Below, piece by piece: positions 9,176 through 18,272 of a stretch of 64,000 bases of DNA. This stretch comes from Phycicoccus endophyticus (GTDB taxonomy: Bacteria > Actinomycetota > Actinomycetes > Actinomycetales > Dermatophilaceae). The DNA lies in NCBI RefSeq assembly GCF_011326735.1, contig NZ_JAANCN010000005.1:62001-126000 (forward strand). Direction: 5' to 3'. Below the pieces are notes generated by a model. The model had not been told where the DNA came from. It worked only from the letters and a program-made list of their open reading frames with translations, and made no database searches. Position 1 is the first letter of the stretch. Each line of letters begins with the position of its first letter. The translations under genes were made by a program, and so were the position numbers.

Positions 9176-10450
9176 ATGAGACGCACGTCGACGACGGCTC
9201 TGGCCCTCCTGGCCACGGCGGCCCTGACCCTGAGCGCCTGCGGTCGCAGCGAGTCCGACGACACCGAGGCGACCCAGGGCGCCGACGTCAGCTCCGGCAA
9301 GGCGACCGGCACCATCACCGTCTGGGCGATGGGCGCCGAGGGCGAGGCGCTGCCCGAGCTCGCCAAGGAGTTCGAGGAGGAGAACCCGGGCGCCAAGGTC
9401 AACGTCACGGCCATCCCCTGGGACTCCGCGCACGACAAGTTCACGACGGCGATCACCGCCGACAGCACGCCCGACGCCGCGATGGTCGGGACAACGTGGA
9501 TGGGCGAGTTCGCCGGGCTCGACGCCCTCGACCCGCTGCCGAGCAACATCGACACGAGCGGCTTCTTCTCCGGCGCCCAGAAGACCACCGAGGTCGACGG
9601 GACCTCCTACGGCATCCCGTGGTACGTCGAGACGCGGCTGCTGTTCTACCGCACCGACCTGGCGGAGAAGGCCGGCTACGACGAGGCGCCCACCGACTGG
9701 CAGGGCCTGCACGACATGGCCAAGGCCATGCAGGACAAGGCCGGCGCGAAGTGGGGCATCGGCCTCCAGGCCGGCGGTACCGGCTCGTGGCAGTCGATCA
9801 TGCCCTTCGCCTGGGGTGAGGGGGCGTCGCTCACCGCGGACGACGCGTACACCTTCGACACCCCGGAGATGCTCAAGGCCGTCCAGTACTACCAGTCCTT
9901 CTTCACCGACGGCATCTCGAACACCTCCGCCCCCACCCAGCCCACCACCGAGCCGGACTTCGCCAGCGGCAAGGTGCCGATGTTCATCTCCGGCCCGTGG
10001 ATGATGTCGGCCGTCGAGAAGGTCGGCGGCGACGGCTTCAAGGACAAGTACTCCGTCGCGAAGATCCCCGAGGGCAGCGCGGGCTCCTCCTCGTTCGTCG
10101 GCGGCTCGGACTTCGTGGTCTTCAAGAGCTCCAAGGAGCGCGACACCGCCTGGAAGTTCGTCCAGTTCCTCGCCGAGCCGGAGACCCAGGTCAAGTGGTA
10201 CGAGATGTCGACCGACCTGCCCTCGGTCCAGTCCGCCTGGGACGACCCCGCGCTGGCCGGCGACGACAAGCTCAAGGTCTTCGGTGAGCAGCTCGAGACC
10301 GCCAAGGCCCCGCCGTCGTACCCGACGTGGGAGCAGGTCGTGGCCAACTTCGACACCGAGATGGAGAAGGTGACCAAGACCGGAGCCGACCCGAAGAAGG
10401 CCCTCGAGAGCGTGCAGCAGCAGGCGGACTCGATCGGGACCGGTCAGTGA
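9176..10450 (+). CDS. Sugar ABC transporter substrate-binding lipoprotein
   Basis: A 424-residue family-1 extracellular solute-binding lipoprotein. The signal peptide MRRTSTTALALLATAALTLSAC ends in the lipobox LSAC, anchoring it to the outer face of the membrane. The mature part shows GTITVWAMGAEGEALPELAKEFEEENPGAKV, typical of maltose/oligosaccharide binders, and GSDFVVFKSSKERDTAWKFV... near the C-terminus. I use the ATG at 9176 with AAGGAAG upstream; a GTG four codons earlier is possible. It begins the transport part of the LacI-controlled operon. The neighbouring hydrolases suggest an oligoglucoside ligand. Confidence 0.92.
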   Translation: MRRTSTTALALLATAALTLSACGRSESDDTEATQGADVSSGKATGTITVWAMGAEGEALPELAKEFEEENPGAKVNVTAIPWDSAHDKFTTAITADSTPDAAMVGTTWMGEFAGLDALDPLPSNIDTSGFFSGAQKTTEVDGTSYGIPWYVETRLLFYRTDLAEKAGYDEAPTDWQGLHDMAKAMQDKAGAKWGIGLQAGGTGSWQSIMPFAWGEGASLTADDAYTFDTPEMLKAVQYYQSFFTDGISNTSAPTQPTTEPDFASGKVPMFISGPWMMSAVEKVGGDGFKDKYSVAKIPEGSAGSSSFVGGSDFVVFKSSKERDTAWKFVQFLAEPETQVKWYEMSTDLPSVQSAWDDPALAGDDKLKVFGEQLETAKAPPSYPTWEQVVANFDTEMEKVTKTGADPKKALESVQQQADSIGTGQ

Positions 10451-10451
10451 C

Positions 10452-11369
10452 ATGACCGCGACGACCGCCCCGCCGGCCTCGGCCGGCGCGTCCGCCGCCC
10501 GGGCGGAGGGGCGGGCCGCGTGGATCCTCGCCCTGCCCTTCTGCCTGCTCTTCCTCGCCTTCACCGCGTGGCCGGTGCTCCAGTCGCTCTTCATGAGCTT
10601 CACCGACACCCGCTCACGCGACCTGCGGACCCCGTTCGCCGTGGACTTCGTCGGCCTCGACAACTACACGAAGGCCTTCGCCGACCCGGTCTTCCGCCGG
10701 GCGATGCTCAACACCGCCTACTTCGTCCTCGTCGGGGTCCCACTGACGCTGACCATTGCGCTGGCTGCCGCCGTCGCCCTCAACCGGGGCATCCACCGGT
10801 TCCGGTCGGTCTTCCGGCTCGGCTTCTACACCCCGGTGATCACCTCGATCGTCGCTGTCGCGGTCGTGTGGCGCTTCCTGCTCCAGGAGGACGCCGGACT
10901 GGTCAACACCGTGCTCGGCTGGGTCGGCATCGACGGTCCCAACTGGCTCGGCGACCAGCACTGGTCGATGCCCGCGCTCATCCTCATGGCGACCTGGCGC
11001 AACTTCGGGACCGGCATGATCATCTTCCTCGCCGGCCTCCAGTCGGTGCCCTGGCAGCTGCACGAGGCCGCGGCGATCGACGGGGCGTCGGCCTGGCAGC
11101 GGTTCCGCCACGTCACCCTCCCGATGCTGCGGCCGACGATCCTCTTCGTCTCGGTGACGACCGGCATCGGCTACCTGCAGTTCTTCGAGGAGCCGTTCGT
11201 CATGACGAGCGGCGGCCCGCTGAACTCGACGATCTCGATGTCCATGTACACGTACAACCAGTTCGGCTTCGGCAACTACGGGTACGCGGCCTCGCTGAGC
11301 TACGTGATCTTCGTCCTCGTGGCGGTGGTCACCGCGATCCAGTTCCGGCTGCTGCGGGAGGGGGACTGA
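10452..11369 (+). CDS. Carbohydrate ABC transporter permease (MalF type)
   Basis: A 305-residue inner-membrane permease with six predicted helices. The EAA loop that contacts the ATPase reads EAAAIDGASAWQRFRHVTLPML, about residues 197-218. It starts two bases after the binding-protein stop. It pairs with the MalG-type permease immediately downstream. No ATP-binding subunit is encoded in the operon, so a shared MsiK-type ATPase elsewhere in the genome is the probable energy source. Confidence 0.92.
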   Translation: MTATTAPPASAGASAARAEGRAAWILALPFCLLFLAFTAWPVLQSLFMSFTDTRSRDLRTPFAVDFVGLDNYTKAFADPVFRRAMLNTAYFVLVGVPLTLTIALAAAVALNRGIHRFRSVFRLGFYTPVITSIVAVAVVWRFLLQEDAGLVNTVLGWVGIDGPNWLGDQHWSMPALILMATWRNFGTGMIIFLAGLQSVPWQLHEAAAIDGASAWQRFRHVTLPMLRPTILFVSVTTGIGYLQFFEEPFVMTSGGPLNSTISMSMYTYNQFGFGNYGYAASLSYVIFVLVAVVTAIQFRLLREGD

Positions 11370-11371
11370 CC

Positions 11372-12199
11372 ATGGGCCTGAACTCCCGCCGCGCCAACTG
11401 GTGGCTGTACGGCGTGCTCACCGTGGGCCTCGTCGCCGTCGTCGCACCCTTCGTGTGGATGGTCCTCGGCTCGTTCAAGACCGAGGGTGAGCTGCGTCAG
11501 TCACCGCCCACCTGGTGGCCCCAGGACGGCACCCTCGACAACTACACCCAGCTGTTCAGCCGGCTCGACTTCGGTGGCTACTTCACCAACTCGGTCATCG
11601 TGGCGGCCGCCGTCACCGCGGGCAACCTGCTCTTCTGCTCGATGCTCGGCTACGCCTTCGCGATGCTCGAGTTCCGCGGCAAGAGAGCGTTGTTCGTCGT
11701 GGTCATGACGACGCTGATGATCCCCGGGGTCGTGACGTTCGTCCCCCTGTTCGTCCTCGTCGCCAACGCCGGGCTGGTCAACACCCTGCCCGGGCTCTTC
11801 CTGCCCTTCCTCGTCAGCCCGTTCGGGGTCTTCCTCATGCGGCAGTTCATCATCGGGCTGCCCAAGGACCTCGTCGACGCCGCCCGCGTCGACGGCTCGG
11901 GCGAGCTCGGGATCTTCGCGCGCATCATCCTGCCGCTGTGCGGGCCGGCGCTCGCGACGCTGGGCATCCTCACCTTCCTCGGGTCGTGGAACAACTTCCT
12001 GTGGCCGCTCGTCGTGGCCCAGACCGAGGACACCTACACCCTGCCCGTCGCGCTGGCCCTCTACAGCACCGGACAGAACAGCACGAACTACGGCCTGCTC
12101 CTGGCCGGTGCCACGGTCGTGGTGCTGCCGGTGCTCGTCGTGTTCCTCGTCTTCCAGCGCCGGTTCATCGAGGGCATCGCCACGACCGGCATCAAGTGA
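11372..12199 (+). CDS. Carbohydrate ABC transporter permease (MalG type)
   Basis: A 275-residue permease, six helices, with the EAA-type loop DAARVDGSGELGIFARIILPLCGPAL and the family's C-terminal RRFIEGIATTGIK. The ATG of MGLNSRRANW lies three bases after the stop of the MalF-type gene. Together the two permeases form the membrane channel for the sugar captured by the lipoprotein upstream. Confidence 0.92.
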   Translation: MGLNSRRANWWLYGVLTVGLVAVVAPFVWMVLGSFKTEGELRQSPPTWWPQDGTLDNYTQLFSRLDFGGYFTNSVIVAAAVTAGNLLFCSMLGYAFAMLEFRGKRALFVVVMTTLMIPGVVTFVPLFVLVANAGLVNTLPGLFLPFLVSPFGVFLMRQFIIGLPKDLVDAARVDGSGELGIFARIILPLCGPALATLGILTFLGSWNNFLWPLVVAQTEDTYTLPVALALYSTGQNSTNYGLLLAGATVVVLPVLVVFLVFQRRFIEGIATTGIK

Positions 12200-12245
12200 G
12201 GCCCCGCCTCACCAGGCATCCCCCACCCTCGAAGGAGACCCTCCA

Positions 12246-13850
12246 ATGACCACCACTCCCGCCCGTCCCGCGACCTCGCGTCGCCAGCTGCTCGTCGGGG
12301 GCGCCGCCCTCGGCGGGCTCGTCGTCACCGGCGCGGCGGCACCGTCCGCAGCCGCCGCACCCGGCGCGCCGGCCTTCGTGCGCGGTCGCGGCCACGCCGG
12401 CCGGTGGAGCAGCCGCGGCGCCCGCCGCTGGGCCGCCGACACCTGGCGCTCCATCGTCGCGATGACCGACGAGCACACCGGGCTGCCCGCCGACAACATC
12501 CCCGAGTCGCTCGCCGCGGCCGACCGCAGCGGCTACACCTCGCCGACGAACATCGGCGGGTACCTGTGGAGCACCGTCGTCGCCCGCGAGCTGGGCATCA
12601 TCACGCCCGGCGAGGCGACCCGCCGCGTGCGCCGGACCCTGACGACGCTGCTGCGGATGGAGCACCACGAGCCGAGCGGCCTGTACTACAACTGGTACGA
12701 CGAGGCCACGGGCGAGAAGCTGACCTCCTGGCCCGGGTCGGGCGACCCGGTCTACCCGTTCGTCTCGAGCGTCGACAGCGGATGGCTCGGCGCGGCGCTC
12801 CTCGTGGTCCGCGAGGCCGTCCCCGGTGCGCGTGGCCTCGCCGACCGGCTCTTCTCCCGGATGCGCTGGGACATGTTCTACGACACCGACGTCGACCTCA
12901 AGCCCGGCCTCATCCACGGCGGCTTCTACCCCGAGGCCCCCGCGAGCACCGACGGGCTCTTCCTCGGCAACCACATCGGCGTCGGGGACGACGTCTGGTA
13001 CACGAACCACCACTACGACACGACCGTGTCCGAGACGCGCATCACGAGCTACCTCGGCATCCTCACCGGCCAGATCCCCGGCGCGCAGTACTACGCGATG
13101 TGGCGCACCTTCCCCGCGACCTGCGACTGGTCCTGGCACGAGATGCAGCCGGTCGGCGAGAACCGCACCTACCTCGGCGTCGAGGTCTACGAGGGCGTGT
13201 ACACCTACCGCGGGCTGCACGTCGTCCCCGGCTGGGGAGGGTCGATGTTCGAGGAGCTGATGCCGGACGTGTTCGTCCCCGAGGCCACCTGGGCGCCACG
13301 TTCCTGGGGCCGCAACCACCCCCGGCACGTGCGCGCCCAGCGCGAGCACGGTCTGCTCGAGGCGCAGTACGGCTACTGGGGCTTCTCTCCGTCCTCCAAC
13401 CCCGCCGGCGGCTACCGCGAGTACGGCGTCGACGCCCTCGGGCTCAACCCGGACGGCTACTTCTCCGACCAGGAGAGCACGAACTACGACCCCGGGTTCG
13501 GCGACTGCCGCGAGGCCACCAACCCCCACCCGACCTACGGCGACGGCGTCGTGACGCCGCACGCCTCCTTCCTCGCGATGATGCACGAGCCCCGGCAGGC
13601 CTACGCCAACCTCGTCGGCATCGAGCGGGAGCTGGGTGCCTACGGCGACGGCGGCTTCTTCGACGCCGTGGCCGTCGGCTCCGGCACCATCGCGCGGCGC
13701 TACCTCTCGCTCGACCAGGCGATGGTCATGGGTGCCGTCGGCAACGTCCTGTGCCGCGACGTCATCCGCCGCTCCTTCGCCACCCGGCGGGTCGAGAGGC
13801 GCCTCCGCCCGGTCATCGGGATGGAGGAGTTCGGGGCGGGCGTGGCATGA
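12246..13850 (+). CDS. Tat-exported glycoamylase/DUF3131-like glycoside hydrolase
   Basis: A 534-residue protein with a twin-arginine signal (SRRQLLVGGAALGGLVVTGAAA, cut near residue 37). The remainder resembles the glycoamylase-like (alpha/alpha) barrel family that includes DUF3131 proteins and GH144 endo-beta-1,2-glucanases: VDSGWLGAALLVVREA, GWGGSMFEELMPDVFVPE, REHGLLEAQYGYWGFSPSS and GVDALGLNPDGYFSD. Placement between a sugar importer and a GH3 gene (its stop overlaps the GH3 start) suggests it attacks a glucan or complex glycan outside the cell and supplies oligosaccharides. Family membership is from recognisable motifs; beta-1,2-glucan as substrate is only a hypothesis. GAAGGAGA precedes the ATG. 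Confidence 0.75.
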   Translation: MTTTPARPATSRRQLLVGGAALGGLVVTGAAAPSAAAAPGAPAFVRGRGHAGRWSSRGARRWAADTWRSIVAMTDEHTGLPADNIPESLAAADRSGYTSPTNIGGYLWSTVVARELGIITPGEATRRVRRTLTTLLRMEHHEPSGLYYNWYDEATGEKLTSWPGSGDPVYPFVSSVDSGWLGAALLVVREAVPGARGLADRLFSRMRWDMFYDTDVDLKPGLIHGGFYPEAPASTDGLFLGNHIGVGDDVWYTNHHYDTTVSETRITSYLGILTGQIPGAQYYAMWRTFPATCDWSWHEMQPVGENRTYLGVEVYEGVYTYRGLHVVPGWGGSMFEELMPDVFVPEATWAPRSWGRNHPRHVRAQREHGLLEAQYGYWGFSPSSNPAGGYREYGVDALGLNPDGYFSDQESTNYDPGFGDCREATNPHPTYGDGVVTPHASFLAMMHEPRQAYANLVGIERELGAYGDGGFFDAVAVGSGTIARRYLSLDQAMVMGAVGNVLCRDVIRRSFATRRVERRLRPVIGMEEFGAGVA

Positions 13851-15730
13851 GCACCACCGCCCATCCCGGGTCCCCGGTCGTCCGTCATCCGGCGACCGGG
13901 GACTCCCCGGCCTGGCGCGACCTCAACGGCAACGGCGTCCTCGACCCCTACGAGGACCCTCGGCTGCCGGTCGAGGAGCGGGTCGAGGACCTGCTCGGCC
14001 GGCTCTCCCTCGAGGAGAAGGTCGGGCTGATGTTCCACACCGTCATCGAGGCCGGACCCGACGGCGGGCTCCTCGAGGGACCGGGGGCGATCAGCAAGTC
14101 GGCGACGAGCGAGGTGGTCCTCGGCAAGCACCTCTCGCACTTCAACGTCCACGAGCTGCGCGACGCCCGGCAGGCGGCGCGCTGGAGCAACGCCCTCCAG
14201 CGGCTCGCCGAGCGCACCCCGCACGGCATCCCGGTCACGGTGAGCAGCGACCCGCGGCACGCCTTCATCGACAACGCCGGGGTGTCCTTCGCGGCGGGAG
14301 CGTTCTCGCAGTGGCCCGAGCCGCTCGGGCTGGCCGCCCTGCGCGACCGCGACGCGGTGCGCCGGTTCGCCGACATCGTCCGGCAGGAGTACCGGGCGGT
14401 CGGCATCCGCGAGGCCCTGCACCCGACGCTCGACCTGGCGACCGAGCCGCGTTGGGGCCGGCAGGCCGGCACCTTCGGCCAGGACCCGACGCTCGTCGGC
14501 GACCTCGGCGTGGCCTACCTCGAGGGGCTGCAGCAGGGCCCCGAGCTCGGCCCGGACGCGGTCGCCTGCGTGACCAAGCACTTCCCGGGAGGCGGACCGC
14601 AGCAGGACGGCGAGGACGCGCACTTCCCGTACGGGCGCGAGCAGGTCTACCCGGGAGGTCGGTTCGCCGACCACCTCGCGCCGTTCCCCCGCGCGATCGA
14701 GGCGGGGACCGCCGCGGTCATGCCGTACTACGGGATGCCGGTCGGGCTGGAGCTGGACGGCGAGCCCGTCGAGGCGGTCGGTTTCGGCTACAACCGGCAG
14801 ATCGTCACGGGCCTGCTGCGGGAGCGCCTGGGCTTCGACGGCGTGGTGCTCACCGACTGGGAGCTGGTCAACGACAACCACGTCGGCGACCAGGTCCTTC
14901 CGGCGCGGGCGTGGGGTGTGGAGCACCTCGACCCGGCCGGCCGGATGGAGCTGCTGCTCCACGCGGGAGCCGACCAGCTGGGCGGCGAGGAGTGCGTCGA
15001 GGTGCTCTTGGACCTCGTCCGCTCCGGGCGGGTGCCGCAGTCCCGGGTGGAGGAGTCGGCCCGGCGCCTGCTGCGGGTGAAGTTCCGCCTCGGGCTGTTC
15101 GACGACCCGTTCGTCGACGAGGACGCCGCGGTGGCGCTCGTCGGCAACGGCACCTTCCGGCGGGCCGGCCTGGAGGCCCAGGCCCGTTCGGTGACGGTGC
15201 TGCGCACCGAGGAGGTCGGCGGCCGGCCCGCGCTGCCGCTGCTCCCGGGGACGCGGGTGTACGCCGAGCGGGTCTCGCCCGAGGCGCTCACCCGGCACGG
15301 CCTGGTGCCCGTCTCGACGCCGGCGGAGGCGGACCTCGCGCTCGTCCGGCTCGCGGCGCCGTTCGAGCACCGGGACGACCTGTTCCTCGAGGCGTGGTTC
15401 CACCAGGGCTCGCTGGACTTCCCGCCCGGGCTCGTCACCCGGATGGAGCGGGTCGCCGCACACTGCCCGCTCGTGCTCGACGTGACCCTCGACCGGCCCG
15501 CGGTGCTCACCCCGCTCGTCCCGCTCTGCGCCGCGCTGACCGCGACGTACGGCACGAGCGAGGAGGCGCTGCTCGCCGCCCTCACCGGGAAGGTCGAGCC
15601 GGTGGGCCGGCTGCCCTTCGACCTGCCGGTGTCGATGGAGGCCGTCCGTCGGCACCCCGAGGACGTCCCCGGCCTGGGGGACCAGGCACTCTTCCGCTGC
15701 GGCGACGGCGGGGGCCCGGTGTCGGTCTGA
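13847..15730 (+). CDS. GH3 family beta-glucosidase-like hydrolase
   Basis: A 627-residue glycoside hydrolase family 3 protein without a signal peptide, so probably cytoplasmic. The N-terminus has a DLNGNGVLDPYEDP calcium-loop-like segment, then RVEDLLGRLSLEEKVGLMFH. Catalytic-domain motifs are CVTKHFPGGG and the nucleophile motif GVVLTDWELVND; the C-terminal alpha/beta domain continues to LPFDLPVSMEAVRRHPEDVPGL. It overlaps the previous gene by ATGA. It probably cleaves imported oligosaccharides from the non-reducing end. Last gene of the LacI-controlled operon. Confidence 0.9.
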   Translation: MSTTAHPGSPVVRHPATGDSPAWRDLNGNGVLDPYEDPRLPVEERVEDLLGRLSLEEKVGLMFHTVIEAGPDGGLLEGPGAISKSATSEVVLGKHLSHFNVHELRDARQAARWSNALQRLAERTPHGIPVTVSSDPRHAFIDNAGVSFAAGAFSQWPEPLGLAALRDRDAVRRFADIVRQEYRAVGIREALHPTLDLATEPRWGRQAGTFGQDPTLVGDLGVAYLEGLQQGPELGPDAVACVTKHFPGGGPQQDGEDAHFPYGREQVYPGGRFADHLAPFPRAIEAGTAAVMPYYGMPVGLELDGEPVEAVGFGYNRQIVTGLLRERLGFDGVVLTDWELVNDNHVGDQVLPARAWGVEHLDPAGRMELLLHAGADQLGGEECVEVLLDLVRSGRVPQSRVEESARRLLRVKFRLGLFDDPFVDEDAAVALVGNGTFRRAGLEAQARSVTVLRTEEVGGRPALPLLPGTRVYAERVSPEALTRHGLVPVSTPAEADLALVRLAAPFEHRDDLFLEAWFHQGSLDFPPGLVTRMERVAAHCPLVLDVTLDRPAVLTPLVPLCAALTATYGTSEEALLAALTGKVEPVGRLPFDLPVSMEAVRRHPEDVPGLGDQALFRCGDGGGPVSV

Positions 15731-15878
15731 CCGGCCGGCCCGGACGCCGAGACGCACGCCACGCCGGCCGCGGCTGTACGCCGGCCGTCCCCGGCGAGAC
15801 GATGGAACCGGGCGCCGTGGGCCGTCGCCACCGCTCCGGCGTTCCGGTAGCCGGTGGCGAGGCACCGAGGAGGCGGCC

Positions 15879-16373
15879 ATGAGAGCCAGCACCGGGGACC
15901 ACATCGTCCTGGCGGGTGAGCGGGTCGACAGCCCCGTCAGGGGCGGAGAGGTCGTGTCCGCGGGCCCGGGGGGCGACCCCCCGTACACGGTGCGGTGGGA
16001 CGACGGACGCACGAGCACCATCTACCCCGCGGCGGGCGCGGTGCTCAAGGTCGTCGAGGGCGAGGAACGCCACGCCGACGTCGTCGCCAGACCCGAGCTC
16101 GGCACGATGCGCCAGTGGACGGTCCGGGTGACCCTCTTCGAGCGCGGCGACGACACGACGGCGACGGTGGCGATGCTCGCCGACTCGCCCGAGGCGCTGA
16201 CCGCCCGCGGGACGAGCCACCGCAGCGCCGCGGACCCGCCGGACGCCCACATCGGGGACGAGGTCGCGGTGGCGCGCGCGCTGCACCATCTCGCCGACCG
16301 GATCCTCGGGACGGTCGAGGAGGACATCACCAGCGCGACCGGCGCCGAGGAGGTGCACGTCCGCTCCCGCTGA
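15879..16373 (+). CDS. DUF1918 / DUF1876 two-domain protein
   Basis: A 164-residue protein joining two short actinobacterial domains. The N-terminal DUF1918 part (about 1-60) has GDHIVLAGERVDSPVRGGEVV and VRWDDGRTSTIYPAAGA. The C-terminal DUF1876 dsRBD-fold part (about 72-160) has WTVRVTLFERGDDTTATVAML and HIGDEVAVARALHHLADRIL. Neither domain has an assigned biochemical function; such proteins are often reported as stress-related in actinomycetes. It stands alone, with GAGGCGG upstream of the ATG. Confidence 0.85.
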   Translation: MRASTGDHIVLAGERVDSPVRGGEVVSAGPGGDPPYTVRWDDGRTSTIYPAAGAVLKVVEGEERHADVVARPELGTMRQWTVRVTLFERGDDTTATVAMLADSPEALTARGTSHRSAADPPDAHIGDEVAVARALHHLADRILGTVEEDITSATGAEEVHVRSR

Positions 16374-16448
16374 GCGTGCGGGCCCGCCCGCGCGTCCGCA
16401 CGACGAGACCGATGCCGCCGAGGCGCCGGGCGGGTGCACGGTGGGGCC

Positions 16449-17270
16449 ATGACGCGCTACACCCACGGGCACGGCGAGGCCGTGCTGCGCTCGCACCGGT
16501 GGCGGACGGCGGAGAACTCCGCGGCCCATCTGCTGCCCCACCTCGCGCCCGGGATGCGGCTGCTCGACGTCGGCTCCGGGCCGGGCACGATCACCGCCGA
16601 CCTCGCCGCGCGCGTCGCCCCGGAGCGGGTGACGGCACTCGAGGCCACGGAGGCGGCGCTCGCGCTCACCGAGGCCGAGCTGCGGCGACGGGAGGTGCCG
16701 GCCGACCTCGTCGTCGGTGACGTGCTCGACCTGCCCTTTCCGGACGCGTCCTTCGACATCGTCCACGCCCACCAGGTGCTCCAGCACGTCGCCGACCCCG
16801 TGCGCGCGCTGCGCGAGCTGTGGCGGGTCTGCCGGCCCGGGGGCGTCCTGGCGGTGCGGGACGCCGACTACGGCGCCTTCGCCTGGTGGCCGGCGCTCCC
16901 CGGGCTGGAGCGGTGGCGCAGCCTCTACGCGCAGGCGGCCCGCGCCAACGGCGGCGAGCCGGACGCCGGGCGCCGCCTGCTGTCCTGGGCGCTGGCCGCC
17001 GGGGTGAGCGAGGCGCACGTCGGCGCCTCGACGTGGTGCTTCTCGACGCCGGACGGGCGGGCCTACTGGGGCGGGATGTGGGCCGAGCGCATCACCGCCT
17101 CGGCCCTCGCCGACCAGCTGGTCGAGGAGGGCCGGTGCACGCGGGCCGACCTCGAGGAGATGTCCGAGGCCTGGCGCCGGTGGTCGGCGGCGGCCGACGG
17201 GTGGTTCGTCACCGTCCACGCCGACCTGGTGGCGCTCCGCCCGGAGCGGCCGGGTCAGTCGGGGACGTAG
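16449..17270 (+). CDS. SAM-dependent class I methyltransferase
   Basis: A 273-residue methyltransferase. Motif I is LLDVGSGPGTITADLA (about residues 35-50), followed by the acidic loop VTALEATEAAL, VVGDVLDLPFPDASFDIVHAHQVLQHV, and LRELWRVCRPGGVLAVRDADYGAF. The ubiquinone/menaquinone-type Methyltransf_11 core is clear, but nothing indicates the acceptor. I use the ATG of MTRYTHGHGEA; a GTG five codons upstream is less convincing. Its last 16 bases overlap the end of the convergent aldo/keto reductase gene. Confidence 0.85.
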   Translation: MTRYTHGHGEAVLRSHRWRTAENSAAHLLPHLAPGMRLLDVGSGPGTITADLAARVAPERVTALEATEAALALTEAELRRREVPADLVVGDVLDLPFPDASFDIVHAHQVLQHVADPVRALRELWRVCRPGGVLAVRDADYGAFAWWPALPGLERWRSLYAQAARANGGEPDAGRRLLSWALAAGVSEAHVGASTWCFSTPDGRAYWGGMWAERITASALADQLVEEGRCTRADLEEMSEAWRRWSAAADGWFVTVHADLVALRPERPGQSGT

Positions 17271-18100
17271 TCGAAGACCTCCGGGTGGGCCCCGATGCGG
17301 CCCTCCTCGCCGCGGTCGAGGGTGGCCATCCGGTCCATCTCCTGCGGCCTCAGCTCGACGTCGAAGATGTCGATGTTCTCCCGGATGCGCTCCGGGGTCA
17401 CCGACTTGGGGAAGACGATGTCGCCGCGCTCGATGTGCCAGCGCAGGACGACCTGCGCCGGCGTCTTGCCCCGCGCCGCCGCGATCTCGCCGACGACCGG
17501 GTCCGTCAGGACCTTGCCCTGGGCGATCGGCGACCACGCCTCGGTCGCGATGCCGAGCCGGGCGTCCGCCGCGCGGACCTGCTCGTTGCCGAAGTAGGGG
17601 TGGATCTCCACCTGGTTGACCACGGGTACGACGCCGGTCTCGTCGACGAGCCGCTGCAGGTGCTCCGGCTGGAAGTTCGAGACCCCGACGGACGCGGCCC
17701 GACCGTCCTCGACGAACTCGGTGAGGGTGCGCCACGTCGAGACGAAGTCGCCGTCGTAGAGCGTCGGGAGCGGCCAGTGGACGAGGAAGAGGTCGATGCG
17801 CTCGAGCCCGAGCCGCTCGAGGGTCTCGCCGAAGGCCCGGCGGGCGTCCTCGGGCCGGTGGGCCGCGTTGCTCAGCTTGGAGGTGACGTACACCTCGTCC
17901 CGGGGGAGCCCGGAGGCCGCGACCGCCTCACCCACCTCGCGTTCGTTGCGGTACATCTGCGCGGTGTCGATGTGCCGGTAGCCGGCCTCCAGGGCCGTGG
18001 CCACCGCCTCGGCGGTGTTCTCCGGCTCGATCTGGAAGACCCCGAAGCCGAGCTGCGGGATGGTCGTGCCGTCGTGGAGCGGGATGCGGGGAACGGTCAT
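17255..18100 (-). CDS. Aldo/keto reductase
   Basis: A 281-residue NADPH-dependent aldo/keto reductase of the 2,5-diketo-D-gluconate reductase type. Motifs: IPQLGFGVFQIEPEN, AGYRHIDTAQMYRNEREVGEA with the catalytic Asp and Tyr, RIDLFLVHWP with the catalytic His, ASVGVSNF, and FPKSVTPERIRENI for the 2'-phosphate of NADPH. ATG start. It is divergent from the class V aminotransferase; an inverted repeat CAGGT-N6-ACCTG sits in the shared upstream region at 18126-18141. Substrate unknown. Confidence 0.92.
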   Translation of the reverse strand: MTVPRIPLHDGTTIPQLGFGVFQIEPENTAEAVATALEAGYRHIDTAQMYRNEREVGEAVAASGLPRDEVYVTSKLSNAAHRPEDARRAFGETLERLGLERIDLFLVHWPLPTLYDGDFVSTWRTLTEFVEDGRAASVGVSNFQPEHLQRLVDETGVVPVVNQVEIHPYFGNEQVRAADARLGIATEAWSPIAQGKVLTDPVVGEIAAARGKTPAQVVLRWHIERGDIVFPKSVTPERIRENIDIFDVELRPQEMDRMATLDRGEEGRIGAHPEVFDYVPD

Positions 18101-18272
18101 GCCGGGTCCAGCACCACCACCGGCACAGGTATTCCGACCTGCGCAGATGCTGCCGGCCGCGACGCCCGTCACGGAAGGCGTCCGGCCGCCCGGACGGGCC
18201 GCGGTGCTACGAGGTCCTTTCGGGCCGGCCCGCGGGCGCGACGCCGACGCGGCCGCCGGGCACGATGGCCGG

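Noticed and set aside
13700-16021. A 773-codon open frame on the minus strand
   Set aside because: Antisense to the GH3 gene and DUF1918 protein; Arg/Gly/Pro-biased shadow frame.
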